Source: Mucilaginibacter glaciei (GTDB lineage: Bacteria; Bacteroidota; Bacteroidia; Sphingobacteriales; Sphingobacteriaceae). From it: a stretch of 64,000 bases of DNA. Position 1 is the stretch's first letter. Every line of letters starts with the position of its first letter. The stretch lies in NCBI RefSeq assembly GCF_014773245.1, contig NZ_JACWMX010000011.1, forward strand, positions 34,247-98,246. The letters are read 5' to 3'. The notes under the pieces are model-generated. The model was not told the origin of the DNA, did no database searches, and worked only from the letters and a program-made list of their open reading frames with translations. Below, in pieces: positions 1-9,390 of the stretch. The translations under genes and the position numbers were made by a program.

Positions 1-1
1 C

Positions 2-331
2 CCGGTAAGCGGGCTCAAATCTGTATTCAGGGCGACAGGTACGGTAACTATAAATGACGATATCGTTTTTGTACCGAACGCCTTTACACCAAACGGCGAT
101 GGTAACAACGATGTGCTGTTCTATTATGGCAGTAACATTCAAAGGGCCACCTTCTCGGTTTATGATCAGTGGGGCGAGCTGCAGTTCCGTTCAACCAGCT
201 TAAACAGTGGGTGGGATGGTACCTACAAGGGGCGCAACCAGCCGGTAGGTGTGTATGTGTACTACATAGAAGCTGTGATGAACAGCGGCCAAACCATCAA
301 ACGAAAAGGTACCGTAACCCTATTGAGATAA
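2..331 (+). CDS. 3' end of a T9SS cargo protein, gliding-motility-associated C-terminal domain
   Basis: The reading frame is open from base 2 and begins before the window, so only the last 109 residues are visible. They contain VFVPNAFTPNGDGNND, then a beta-rich stretch with YDQWGE and GWDGTYKG and a short basic end. This is the pattern of the gliding-motility-associated (type B) C-terminal domain that directs proteins through the type IX secretion system to the cell surface. What the missing N-terminal part does cannot be seen. A PorP/SprF gene follows 37 bases downstream on the same strand, the usual pairing of type B cargo with its dedicated outer-membrane partner. Family assignment is firm; the function of the whole protein is unknown. 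Confidence 0.9.
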   Translation, partial: PVSGLKSVFRATGTVTINDDIVFVPNAFTPNGDGNNDVLFYYGSNIQRATFSVYDQWGELQFRSTSLNSGWDGTYKGRNQPVGVYVYYIEAVMNSGQTIKRKGTVTLLR

Positions 332-368
332 CTAATCAGCAAACATCACCTAAATAAAATCTGCTCAC

Positions 369-1370
369 ATGAAAAAGTCAATCATCATATTAATGGCAAT
401 GCTGCTCCAGTTTGGGGCAGCAACCCGCCTTATGGCACAGATAGATCCGCATTTTTCACAATACTATGCCTACCCGTTATACCTTAACCCGGCATTAACA
501 GGTATCATTAACGGTGATACCAGGGTAAACGCTAATTTTAAAAACCAGTACGCCAATATTAATAATGCCTATCAAACCGGCGCATTATCGGTTGACTACC
601 GCCCGTCGGAAAAGGTGGGGTTGGGCTTTAACGTTTTAAACCAGGCAGCGGGAGATATCGGTTACAATTATTTTGCAGCTTACGGCTCATTCGGGTATGC
701 CATCCAAGTATCTTCTGATGGGTATAAAAAAGTAAGTTTTGGCGTACAGGCAGGTATTATTAACCGCAGCTTTGACCCGGGCAAGGCACAGTTTGGCAGC
801 CAGTTTAATCCCGGCAGCGGTTTCGATCCCACACTCCCCAGTAATGAAAATTTCCTGAATACTAACGCCACCATATTTGACGCAGGCGCAGGCGTATTTT
901 ACTATGACGGCGACCCGCTGCACAATGCCAATCTATTTGCCGGGTTCAGCGCGTCGCACCTTTCAAGATCTAAAGATCCCTTTGCAGTTGATGGCAGCCG
1001 GGCTATCCTGCCCGTTAGGTATACGGCCCATGCAGGTGTGCGCCTCAGGGCTTCAGAATACTTTGATGTGATACCCCATGCCATTTATATGCGCCAGCAA
1101 AAAGCGCAGGAGCGGGCCATTGGCGCCTACACCGAGTATAAGCTACCCAGTGATAAGGGTTTGATATTGGGCGCCATGTATCGTTTTCAGGATGCTGCCA
1201 TTGCTAATGTAGGCTACCATGTAAACAGCCTCATTATCGGTGCCAGTTATGATTTCAATACCTCGTCACTCAACCGGGCCACATTTGGGCAGGGCGGGTT
1301 GGAATTATCTATCAGCTATGTGTTCCGCAAGCGTGTTAACGAGCCCGAACCTATTTGCCCAAGACTGTAA
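369..1370 (+). CDS. PorP/SprF family type IX secretion membrane protein
   Basis: This is a 333-residue protein with a signal peptide ending near LMAQ (residues 1-24), followed by IDPHFSQYYAYPLYLNPALTG, the conserved opening of PorP/SprF proteins. The rest is an alternating aromatic/glycine pattern expected of an outer-membrane beta barrel, and the length is normal for the family. Family members help T9SS export or hold type B cargo at the surface, and usually sit next to the cargo gene, as here. The next gene begins 17 bases after the stop, so the three genes probably form one transcript. That its partner is the upstream cargo protein is inferred from position. Confidence 0.93.
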   Translation: MKKSIIILMAMLLQFGAATRLMAQIDPHFSQYYAYPLYLNPALTGIINGDTRVNANFKNQYANINNAYQTGALSVDYRPSEKVGLGFNVLNQAAGDIGYNYFAAYGSFGYAIQVSSDGYKKVSFGVQAGIINRSFDPGKAQFGSQFNPGSGFDPTLPSNENFLNTNATIFDAGAGVFYYDGDPLHNANLFAGFSASHLSRSKDPFAVDGSRAILPVRYTAHAGVRLRASEYFDVIPHAIYMRQQKAQERAIGAYTEYKLPSDKGLILGAMYRFQDAAIANVGYHVNSLIIGASYDFNTSSLNRATFGQGGLELSISYVFRKRVNEPEPICPRL

Positions 1371-1387
1371 CCACCTTAACCTTCACT

Positions 1388-3355
1388 ATGAAAAAGATAA
1401 TATTTACCATCCTAATGCTCGCCTTGTTGCAGGGCGTAAATGCCCAATACAGCGGTAAAGACGACCCCAAGATATTAGGAGATAAGGCCTTTAATAACAA
1501 GGATTACTATGAGGCTGCCTTTTATTATCGCAAATCGGCAGAGGGTTTAAGCTTGATTACCCGCCAGGCTATCCCTTACAGTGCCGGTAGTAAAAGTGTA
1601 ACTAAAGGTAAGCCGGAGGATAGGGCCTACATCTGCTTCAAACTGGGCGAATCGTACCGCTTGTATGAAAATTACCTGGAGGCCGAGCCCTGGTATTACA
1701 GGGTGATGAATGAGAACTATGAAGCAAAGTACCCCTTAAGCAGGCTTTATTACGGTATTTGCCTGCGCGCCAACCAACGTTTTGATGAGGCCATTGCGCA
1801 GCTGTCGCAATTCAATATGGCTTACAAGGGCGATGCTAAGTATAACGCTTTGGCGGTTAAAGAGATAAGTAATTGCCGCTTTGCCAAAGAACAGTATCAA
1901 TATCCCATCCTGATAGATGTAGCCAAACGCAAGGGCAGCTGGAACTCTGACGGATCTGACTACGCCCTGGTGCAGCGCGACGGTAATAACTACTTTACCT
2001 CATCGCGTTTTGTTAAAGAGGATAAGAAACACCTTAACCGGGTGTATAAAATCAGTAACGAGCGTTCTGCCGACCCTGCCGTGATCAAGTTCCCTGGGGA
2101 TGATAGGATCAGCGACCTCGAATACGGCACCCCGTCATTTAGCGCGGACGGGCAGCGTATGTACTTTACCCGCTGGTTTAAAGAGGGGGTTAAAACTACC
2201 CATTACATTTATTGCAGCGCGTATAAAGACGGCAGCTGGCTGGCACCGCAAAAGCTTAATGCCAACGTAAATGCCGAAGGTTTTAATACCATACAGCCAT
2301 CGGTAACGCGCGATGGTAAACGCCTTTATTTTACATCGAACAAACCGGGCGGGCAGGGGATGTACGATATCTGGTACGCCGACCTTGATAGCAACGGCAA
2401 CCCTATCGGATCAACCAACCTGGGTAAGGAAATTAACACACCGATGGATGAGCAGGGTGCCTACTTTGATATAGCTAATAACAGGCTTATTTATAGTTCG
2501 AAAGGTTTTTTGGGCTTGGGCGGGTTCGATTTTTTTGAAAGCGTAAACGACGGCAGTGGCTGGAGTACCCCGCGCAATATGGGCTATCCTATGAACAGCG
2601 CTAAAGACGATCTGTATTACATGCCCGATAATAAGGAGGCCAATAAATTCTATATCAGCTCAGACAGGGAGTCTGATTGTTGCCTTAACCTTTTCGAGGT
2701 GTATGACAGGCGCCATTTACTCACCGGTTTAGTGGTTGATTGTGATACCCACATAGCTTTAGAAGGGGTGAAGGTAAGCTTTGTTGATTCGCTTTCTAAG
2801 CAAACGGTTAAAACTATGGTGCTGGGCAAGACAGGGCGTTACAGCTTTGATGTTACCACGCGCAGGCCTTACGGCATGGTGTTAGAAAAGGACGGCTATT
2901 TTACAAAAATACTCCCCGCGCCACCATTAGGCAAAACCGGCAGCGATACCTTATTTAACCCCGAGATATGCCTGCAGGCATTTAAGGTAGATAAGCCAAT
3001 CACCATAAAAAATGTACTGTACGATTACAATAAGGCCACACTGCGGCCCGAATCTAAACTGGTGCTTAACGATCTGGTAACCATACTAAAGGATAACCCC
3101 GGGATAAAAGTAGAGCTGGGGTCGCATACAGATTCAAAAGGAACACAACCTTACAACCATAGGTTGTCGTATAAGAGGGCGCAGGCCTGTGTAGACTACA
3201 TCATCAGCATGGGGGTGGCCGATAGCCGGATCTATGCCAAAGGCTACGGAGAAACAAAACCCATAGCACCTAACAAACTTGCCAATGGTAAGGATAATCC
3301 CGAAGGAAGACAATTAAACAGGCGCACGGAATTCACCGTGCTAAAATTACAATAG
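1388..3355 (+). CDS. PorE-like OmpA family protein with TPR, PD40 propeller and carboxypeptidase-regulatory-like domains
   Basis: I chose the ATG at 1388 because it opens a clean signal peptide (MKKIIFTILMLALLQGVNAQ); an earlier in-frame ATG at 1355 lies inside the porP/sprF gene. The 655-residue product shows helical TPR-like repeats at about 30-170, a PD40 beta-propeller at about 180-420 (for example GTPSFSADGQRMYFTRW), a carboxypeptidase-regulatory-like domain at about 440-515 (TGLVVDCDTHIALEGVKV), and a C-terminal OmpA peptidoglycan-binding domain from about 540 (LGSHTDSKGT, LSYKRAQACVDYI). This is the architecture of PorE, which anchors T9SS parts to peptidoglycan. Many Bacteroidota carry several paralogues beside porP/sprF genes, so this is more likely an accessory paralogue than the core PorE. 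No lipobox was seen. Confidence 0.88.
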   Translation: MKKIIFTILMLALLQGVNAQYSGKDDPKILGDKAFNNKDYYEAAFYYRKSAEGLSLITRQAIPYSAGSKSVTKGKPEDRAYICFKLGESYRLYENYLEAEPWYYRVMNENYEAKYPLSRLYYGICLRANQRFDEAIAQLSQFNMAYKGDAKYNALAVKEISNCRFAKEQYQYPILIDVAKRKGSWNSDGSDYALVQRDGNNYFTSSRFVKEDKKHLNRVYKISNERSADPAVIKFPGDDRISDLEYGTPSFSADGQRMYFTRWFKEGVKTTHYIYCSAYKDGSWLAPQKLNANVNAEGFNTIQPSVTRDGKRLYFTSNKPGGQGMYDIWYADLDSNGNPIGSTNLGKEINTPMDEQGAYFDIANNRLIYSSKGFLGLGGFDFFESVNDGSGWSTPRNMGYPMNSAKDDLYYMPDNKEANKFYISSDRESDCCLNLFEVYDRRHLLTGLVVDCDTHIALEGVKVSFVDSLSKQTVKTMVLGKTGRYSFDVTTRRPYGMVLEKDGYFTKILPAPPLGKTGSDTLFNPEICLQAFKVDKPITIKNVLYDYNKATLRPESKLVLNDLVTILKDNPGIKVELGSHTDSKGTQPYNHRLSYKRAQACVDYIISMGVADSRIYAKGYGETKPIAPNKLANGKDNPEGRQLNRRTEFTVLKLQ

Positions 3356-3357
3356 TT

Positions 3358-3684
3358 ATGAAAAATCACGCAGCCAATTTAACCAGGCCAATCCTTAAAA
3401 CAAAAGGCTTCAGCACCCTGCACATTGATATTTTCAATTTTATATTGATGGGAAAAACCAATCGTGAAATAAACATGATGGTCGGGTATTCAGAACGATC
3501 GCACGCAGTGGTCGACCACTCGCGCAAGGTGATGTATAAACTCCTCGCTTTAGAAGAGCTTTGCAAAAAGGATTACACAGTAAGGGTGGTTTACCCGCGC
3601 AACTACCAGTTTTGGTGGAAAAAGATCTTTAGCAAACACCACGATGCATTAATGGCAACAGCCATAGCGCCTGAATTTTATTAG
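3358..3684 (+). CDS. Small helix-turn-helix protein (LuxR-like)
   Basis: This 108-residue gene starts two bases after the stop of the PorE-like gene, so translation is probably coupled. Residues about 18-62 (LHIDIFNFILMGKTNREI, then a second helix ending KVMYKLLALEEL) follow the spacing of a LuxR/GerE-type helix-turn-helix, in which a glycine and a T/S-N-x-E-I motif precede the recognition helix. The C-terminal part is basic and aromatic (NYQFWWKKIFSKHH). No receiver or sensor domain is present. A DNA-binding regulator of this surface cluster is plausible, but the match to LuxR HTH is by eye and imperfect. Confidence 0.65.
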   Translation: MKNHAANLTRPILKTKGFSTLHIDIFNFILMGKTNREINMMVGYSERSHAVVDHSRKVMYKLLALEELCKKDYTVRVVYPRNYQFWWKKIFSKHHDALMATAIAPEFY

Positions 3685-3736
3685 CAGATAAACAGCACCA
3701 TGCGGAAAAAAAGCCGCATGGTGATATGCTTATCTG
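3685..3736. terminator. Long hairpin between convergent genes, probable bidirectional terminator
   Basis: CACCATGCGG at 3696-3705 pairs perfectly with CCGCATGGTG at 3714-3723 across an 8-base A-rich loop. An outer stem CAGATAA (3685-3691) with TTATCTG (3730-3736) can extend it. It sits in the 45-base gap between two convergent genes and overlaps the stop codon of the minus-strand gene. There is no long T-tract, so the terminator call rests on position and stem strength. Confidence 0.6.
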
Positions 3737-6700
3737 ATAATATTTACGTTGCCGGAAATAACGGTATCATCGTGTTTAATGATGTAATAGTAGCTGCCGC
3801 CCGATAGCTGCGCACCGTTATAACTGCCATCCCAGGCGTTGCTGTAAAAGCCGGTTGATCTGAAAACCTGCTGGCCCTGCCTGTTAAAAACAGTGATGAT
3901 AACGTTGGTGTAGGCATCTACATTTTTAATGTTCCAGGTATCATTTATACCATCGCCGTTAGGGGTAAATACGTTAGGAATAGTTAACGAAAGATGGTCG
4001 GCACCAATAGTCAACACCCCCGGCAAGTACGTAAACAGGTAATTAGGGGATATTGCGCCACCCGCCGTTATTGGATATTGCCCCAAAGGCGACCGTGTTA
4101 AGGCTGTGGTGGTGACCATGGGCTGCCCCTCCAGGTCTGTAGCGTCTTCGTCATTAACAAAACCCTTATAGGTTACGGTTAATATAGGGTTCTCCGTCCC
4201 AAAATCCTTTTTGATATTATCGGCGGTCACCAAAAGTTTTACGGGTAATACTATAACATCTGATGCAAGATATTTAATATCGTAATTGGTTATTAAAAAG
4301 CCATCGCTCCCGGCAGCATCTGAAGGGATGGCAGCACCTTCGTAAACTTGTGCTTTCGCGCTCGGGTTAGCCCCGCGGCTGTACGTGAGCCTTACCGTTT
4401 TTATCGTATTACCATTTTTCAATATCCCGTCCGTTATTATAAATTTTGTTGATGCCGGTTCAGATTTTAATCTGGTGCCGTAGTTTTTTGTCACATTTAC
4501 AGTTGCTATGGTAATGGGGGCAGGCTTCACAACACATTTGCTCAGGCTTACTAATCCATTTACTGCATCCTTGCTGCTTAGGGTGATGTTGCCGGTGTAC
4601 TGCCCTGCAGCTGTTTTACCAGTTAACCTTACATAAACCGGTGTTGGCGGTAAGGTAGTTGTAGCCGGGTTTAATAACTCTCCGTTTGACCCCCTGGTTA
4701 TCGTGACCAAATATGTTTTAGTAGTGAAACCATCCTGGGCGGTAACCTTAGTGGTGATGATTGTTTTGCCCGTTGCATTTAAAGGTATAGCGGCCGATGC
4801 CACGCCCCTTGCCAGTGCAATACCATTTACGGTAACGGTGGCATGTTCGTCATTGGTAATTACGGTTTGCCGCACGCTGCTCACCCCAGCAGCAATAGAT
4901 GCCGTAAAGTTATTTGTGCCGGTAATAGGTGTAAGTGTAGCAAATGGTGTTAAATATAGCTGATCTATTTCTGCATCCGTTTTGCCGTCCTTATTCACAG
5001 TAACCGTGTAGTTTTTTATGCTAACCCCATCCGGTGCAATTATACGGGTGTTGATAACGGTGCTGCCTGCCGGGTTAAGTGGTATACTTGCAGATGCAAC
5101 ACCCGCTGCTGTTTTTACCCCATTAATAAATATAGTAGCATTTATATCGGCAGGGTTTATCGTTTGTTTCACGCTGGTTACCGATGAGATTACGGAGGTA
5201 CGATAGTCTGCAGCTGATGTAGCAGTTAATTGTGCAGCCGGTGTGAGCGATATTTTATCGATCGCAGTATTGGTTGAACCATTTTTGCTGACGGTTATGA
5301 TGATGTTTTTATGGGCAACACCATCCTGTGCCGTTATTTCGGTCTTAATGTCGGTGGTGCCTGATGCGTTTAATGGTATCGGGGCCGATGGCTGGCCGTT
5401 TAATACGATTGCACCATTAACTTTTATCGTACTGTTTTCATCGTCGGGCGCAAGGGTTTGCGTAATACTATTTACACCTGCATTTACAGATGTGGTATAG
5501 TTATCTGTACCGGGTACAGGTGTTAGCGTACAGCCCGGGTTTAATGTAATGGAGGCCACGCCGGTGTTTGATGAACCATTTTTGTTTATGGTGAGCAGAT
5601 AGGCCAGGCTGTTCTTCCCATCTTCAGACGTTATTATGGTTACAATATTAGTTGGCCCGCTGGCATTTAACGCTACCGGCTTTGATGGCACGCCCGATTT
5701 AACAATAGCGCCGTTAACCTTTATAACTGCATGCGCATCACTGGATTCGGCAATTTGCTGCACGCTGGTTATTGCAGGGCTTACAGACGCGGTGTAGTTT
5801 AGGGTGCCTAATATGGGGTTGATAGTTACCGGCACATTCAAATATATATTAGCCAGCAAAGCGTTAGATGAGCCATTTTTGGATATTGTGATGGTACGTG
5901 TGTAGGTGGCTATTCCATTGGGTGCGGTAACTAAAATTTTAATATCGGTACCGCCGGTTATATTTAAGGGGAGTGCGTCTGAAAATGCCCCGGGCGCGAC
6001 TACCGTGCCATTTATCCGTATGGTTGCCCGCTCATCGGCAGGGGACGCCTTTAACCTGACACTTGATACACCCGGGTTTACCGATGCCGTTAAATTAGGG
6101 CTGCCGGAAGCCGAAGTGATATAGGAGATGGGCGAGATCTCTAAAGAAGATAGGGTGGTGTTTGTATCAGACGATTTGGTTATCGTGATGGTATAGGTTT
6201 GGCTGACTACCCCATTTTGCGCCGTGATTAAAGTAGTAATAATAGTTTTACCTGTGGCATTTAACGTTATTGGTGTAGATACCTCTCCCGATCTGACCAA
6301 CACCCCGTTCACTTTTATAGTGGCATTGGCATCGCTGCTGATTGCGGTTTGCTGTACGGTGTTTACCGATGCCTGTACGGTAGTTAAATAGTTGGTAGTA
6401 CCCACGTTTCTGAACAGCGTAGATGCAGGGGTGAGCGAAAGTTGGTTAAGCCCCGCATTTGCAGATTTTGTGCTATTAACGCTAATGTTATACGTTTTAA
6501 TAGTTACGCCGTCTTGCGCGGTAACCACTACGGGGATTAAGTTGATGCCGCTTACTAAAGCTATTGCCCCGGTTGATGTGCCTGATGGTACCACTGTTCC
6601 GTTTATTTTAACCACCGCGCCGGAATTGGTAGCTATAGGCTTAATGGTTATTGATTCGGTGTAAACGGTGGTGGCATAGTTAGTTGTTGTTTTTGAAAAC

Positions 6701-7554
6701 GTAGGGCTTATAGTACCCTCACTGGTAACCAAGCCGGATAGCGTAGCGTCTGACGACCCCGCTCGTTTGATCTTGATGGTATAGCTTTTGGTAGTTGTAG
6801 TGTTTTGAGCCGTAACCACTATATCTATCATGTTATCGCCAGGGGTGAGGGGTATCGGCACAGATTCACTGCCGCTGGACAGGGCCTGGCCGTTCACCTT
6901 TATCGTAGCCAGCACTGATACCGCTACCGGTATAACCGTGATTTTATCGATACTGTTATCTACCGCTGCGCTGTAATTAAAATCGCCTGCACCGATTGTT
7001 TGCGTTCTCACTACGTCCGGGTTAAGATAGATGTGACTCAGCAAGGCATTGTCGGCGTTCAAATTAACCGCATCGCTAAAAGTTATATTGTTGGTACTTA
7101 TTTCAAACCCTGCCGGGGCTGTTGCTAAAACCCCCGATTTTAAATTCGAGCCCGAAATATTGATCATTGCAGCATCAGACGGCGTACCGTAAACTGTGTT
7201 CACGCTTACAGTACGGGGATTGGCGACAATGGCAGGAATGGTTGGGTTTACGGTAAATTTAAAGGTGATTAAAGGGCAACCGGCCGATGTTGCGGTGATG
7301 GTGGCAATTTGTGGCGTGTTATTGTCATTTAAAGCTACAAATGGCGCAATGTTACCCATGCCTTTTGCAGGCAGCCCAATAGCAGGGTTATTGTTAACCC
7401 AATTATATGCACATCCAGTTGTAGGGAAGCTAACCAAGCGCGTGTAGGCACCGTTAGTAACCGTTTGATTAGTCTGCCCAAGTGCATCGGTGCAAACCGA
7501 ACTCATAAAAAAAACAGTGATTAGGATCAGGATGTGTTTTAACTGGGCACTCAC
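3730..7554 (-). CDS. Large secreted protein with eight cadherin-like beta-sandwich repeats, MBG domain and T9SS type B C-terminal domain
   Basis: The 1274-residue product has a signal peptide (residues 1-26, ending ALGQ). From about residue 205 to 990 there are about eight repeats of roughly 95 residues. Each carries a core like ATIKVNG, then a V.SG/A.G turn, IPLNASG, and TAQDGV..K.Y.ITI, the cadherin-like beta-sandwich (PF12733-type) pattern. One or two MBG-type domains follow (KKDFGTENPILTVTYKGF). The end is a gliding-motility C-terminal domain (IPNVFTPNGDGINDTWNI). This is an adhesin-like surface protein exported by the T9SS, with no catalytic motif. It converges with the PorP/PorE-like cluster, which could supply its export partners. 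Repeat boundaries are approximate and the ligand is unknown. Confidence 0.88.
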   Translation of the reverse strand: MSAQLKHILILITVFFMSSVCTDALGQTNQTVTNGAYTRLVSFPTTGCAYNWVNNNPAIGLPAKGMGNIAPFVALNDNNTPQIATITATSAGCPLITFKFTVNPTIPAIVANPRTVSVNTVYGTPSDAAMINISGSNLKSGVLATAPAGFEISTNNITFSDAVNLNADNALLSHIYLNPDVVRTQTIGAGDFNYSAAVDNSIDKITVIPVAVSVLATIKVNGQALSSGSESVPIPLTPGDNMIDIVVTAQNTTTTKSYTIKIKRAGSSDATLSGLVTSEGTISPTFSKTTTNYATTVYTESITIKPIATNSGAVVKINGTVVPSGTSTGAIALVSGINLIPVVVTAQDGVTIKTYNISVNSTKSANAGLNQLSLTPASTLFRNVGTTNYLTTVQASVNTVQQTAISSDANATIKVNGVLVRSGEVSTPITLNATGKTIITTLITAQNGVVSQTYTITITKSSDTNTTLSSLEISPISYITSASGSPNLTASVNPGVSSVRLKASPADERATIRINGTVVAPGAFSDALPLNITGGTDIKILVTAPNGIATYTRTITISKNGSSNALLANIYLNVPVTINPILGTLNYTASVSPAITSVQQIAESSDAHAVIKVNGAIVKSGVPSKPVALNASGPTNIVTIITSEDGKNSLAYLLTINKNGSSNTGVASITLNPGCTLTPVPGTDNYTTSVNAGVNSITQTLAPDDENSTIKVNGAIVLNGQPSAPIPLNASGTTDIKTEITAQDGVAHKNIIITVSKNGSTNTAIDKISLTPAAQLTATSAADYRTSVISSVTSVKQTINPADINATIFINGVKTAAGVASASIPLNPAGSTVINTRIIAPDGVSIKNYTVTVNKDGKTDAEIDQLYLTPFATLTPITGTNNFTASIAAGVSSVRQTVITNDEHATVTVNGIALARGVASAAIPLNATGKTIITTKVTAQDGFTTKTYLVTITRGSNGELLNPATTTLPPTPVYVRLTGKTAAGQYTGNITLSSKDAVNGLVSLSKCVVKPAPITIATVNVTKNYGTRLKSEPASTKFIITDGILKNGNTIKTVRLTYSRGANPSAKAQVYEGAAIPSDAAGSDGFLITNYDIKYLASDVIVLPVKLLVTADNIKKDFGTENPILTVTYKGFVNDEDATDLEGQPMVTTTALTRSPLGQYPITAGGAISPNYLFTYLPGVLTIGADHLSLTIPNVFTPNGDGINDTWNIKNVDAYTNVIITVFNRQGQQVFRSTGFYSNAWDGSYNGAQLSGGSYYYIIKHDDTVISGNVNIIR

Positions 7555-7723
7555 TGCGTTGTTAATAGGGGTTATTATATGTCTTTTTTAGCAAGTCACT
7601 AAAATACGAATATTTATGTTATTTATAATGCAATGATATTAGTGTTTTAGTGTTGATTTTTTAAAAAGAAACACCGATTTGGAGATTTGATTTCAACAAA
7701 TGTTAAGTAAGTGCAGCCAATAT

Positions 7724-8602
7724 TTATACTGACGGGTTGGGGTAGGCGTAAAAATCGTTGCCAAAATACTTTTCAACTGTATAACCCACGCTTTTTAAAA
7801 AATCTGCTGCTTCATTGGGCCCAATATTCAGTAAGCCCATTCTATGGGTATTATGCTCATAAAATATATGATGGATGCGTTTTTGCTGCAGTAACTTTTT
7901 TGCGCCAAATAACACCCAGGTGTCTGCACCTTCGGTGTCTATTTTTAATACGTCTATTGTTTCTATACCGTTTTCCAGGGCGTAACCGTCAAGCGTTATA
8001 ACTGGGACTTCTACCGCGCCTGCATCTTCCATTATGGTAAAGCCGGCCCAGCTGGTCTGTTCGGCATCACCGCCTAAACTAAACTTTAGGATGCCGTTTT
8101 CTTTACCTGCGGCCGTTGCTACAATAGTTACGTTGTTTTGTAAATTATTTTTAGTGACGTTGTTTTTTAACGGCGCTAAAACGCCCGGCGACGCTTCAAA
8201 TGCTATTGCTTTATTACCGGGTTTTTGCGCCGCCCAAAGGCAGGTATAGTAGCCATAATTAGCTCCAACGTCTATTAAAAGCCCACCCTTTTCGGCCAGT
8301 TTTATAATGTCGCGGGTGAGGTCTAATTCGTAAAAGCCATTAAAAATGATCGATTTATGCCCGTAGTCTGTTTTGGATACGTCGAGTTTAACCTGTTTGT
8401 TAAATTCGAGGGAAATGTTTTTGTCATGCACATTCTGAAACAGATCATAAAGTTTACAGGTAACCCTTGCCCTAAGGGATAACGGATAGATACACCGCGT
8501 AAAAAAAAACATGCTAAAAAAATTATTGGTTAGTATACGTTTTGCAAGGAGGGCTCGAGCATGGTTTACGTATGCACCAAAAGTAATAAAGACAAGTAAC
8601 AC
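7724..8602 (-). CDS. FkbM family SAM-dependent methyltransferase
   Basis: The 292-residue product contains GLLIDVGANYGYYTCLWA, the SAM-binding motif I of FkbM methyltransferases, preceded by KSIIFNGFYELDLTRDIIKLA and followed by FEASPGVLAPLKNNV and IDVLKIDTEGADTWVLFGA, all typical of the family. Members usually methylate hydroxyl groups of sugars or polyketide parts. No sugar cluster lies next to it, so the substrate is unknown. The first 30 residues look unlike the family core, and a second ATG at 8512 would give a 262-residue protein. The start is therefore uncertain. Confidence 0.85.
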   Translation of the reverse strand: MLLVFITFGAYVNHARALLAKRILTNNFFSMFFFTRCIYPLSLRARVTCKLYDLFQNVHDKNISLEFNKQVKLDVSKTDYGHKSIIFNGFYELDLTRDIIKLAEKGGLLIDVGANYGYYTCLWAAQKPGNKAIAFEASPGVLAPLKNNVTKNNLQNNVTIVATAAGKENGILKFSLGGDAEQTSWAGFTIMEDAGAVEVPVITLDGYALENGIETIDVLKIDTEGADTWVLFGAKKLLQQKRIHHIFYEHNTHRMGLLNIGPNEAADFLKSVGYTVEKYFGNDFYAYPNPSV

Positions 8603-8700
8603 GGCAAATTTTCTAAGAAACTCTAATTAATTTCTAAGTAAATTTTAATAAAATGAGCATAAATTCTAATAAGTAGGGTTGCTATGATGTAATTACCTAA

Positions 8701-8844
8701 CTATTTATGACGCCATCTTAAGAACACTACGGCGGTGTAACCGCCTGCATGTTTCAATGCTTCGATTTTACAGACGCCCAGGTCAGGGTGTGCATCCGGC
8801 ACAACATAAAAATCTTGTACCTTAACTTGTTGTTTTTCTTGAAG
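8701..8844 (-). pseudogene. Possible small or truncated protein gene without an ATG start
   Basis: On the minus strand a frame stays open for 47 codons between stops and reads like real protein: it includes VVPDAHPDLGVCKIEALK, then HAGGYTAVVFLRWRHK before TAG. Third positions are G/C-rich like the neighbouring genes. There is no in-frame ATG or clear TTG before the core; GTG at codon 15 is the only usable alternative start. The upstream end overlaps the predicted promoter of the CBS gene. It could be a non-ATG small protein or the relic of a longer gene. I do not recognise it. Confidence 0.35.
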
Positions 8845-8860
8845 TTAAATTGTAGATTTA
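8830..8860 (+). promoter_or_regulatory. Bacteroidota-type promoter for the CBS gene
   Basis: TTG at 8830-8832, a 20-base spacer, then TAGATTTA at 8853-8860, one base off the TAnnTTTG -7 consensus. Transcription would start about 20 bases before the ATG at 8889. Confidence 0.5.
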
Positions 8861-8888
8861 GGCTAACCAAACTAACCTGTACCAATTT

Positions 8889-9320
8889 ATGAAAACCGTT
8901 AAACACATCCTTGCCCGTAAGGGGAGCGACGTTATTGCCGTTGCCGCCAGCACCACCGTGCTAAACGTTTTGAAACTGATGGCCGAAAAAAACATCGGCT
9001 CTGTAGTTGTTAAAGATGGTGAAAAGTACCTGGGCATGGTAACAGAGCGTGATTACGCACGTAAGATCATCCTGATGGGCAAACACTCTGACGATACCAC
9101 TGCCGGCGAGATCATGAGTAACGACTTGCCGCACATCACCCCAAAATCAACTATAGACACCTGTATGTTGATGATGAGCGAGAAGAACATCCGCTATCTG
9201 CCCGTGTTTGACGAGGCCGAATCGCTTTGCGGGATCATTTCCATTAACGATGTGGTTTACGAAACCATCCACTCGCAAAAAGAAACTATCGACCAGCTGC
9301 ACAGCTACATTCACAGTTAA
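8889..9320 (+). CDS. Tandem CBS-domain protein
   Basis: This 143-residue protein has no signal peptide and consists of two CBS domains, at about residues 5-65 and 75-135. Diagnostic stretches are VLKLMAEKNIGSVVVKDGEKYLGMVTERDY in overlapping blocks and CMLMMSEKNIRYLPV, followed by LCGIISINDVV. CBS pairs bind adenine nucleotides and work as energy or ligand sensors. Stand-alone versions of this length are common and their partner is rarely known. The gene appears monocistronic: it has its own promoter, and the next gene starts beyond a strong inverted repeat. Confidence 0.92.
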   Translation: MKTVKHILARKGSDVIAVAASTTVLNVLKLMAEKNIGSVVVKDGEKYLGMVTERDYARKIILMGKHSDDTTAGEIMSNDLPHITPKSTIDTCMLMMSEKNIRYLPVFDEAESLCGIISINDVVYETIHSQKETIDQLHSYIHS

Positions 9321-9390
9321 GGTTAAAAGTTTGAGGTTAAAAGTCTACGCCTCAACTAAGCCGGTACTATATTTATCTTAACGGTTAACA

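Noticed and set aside
1355..1387. Upstream start for the PorE-like gene
   Set aside because: It overlaps the previous gene and adds residues before a clean signal peptide that begins at the ATG at 1388.
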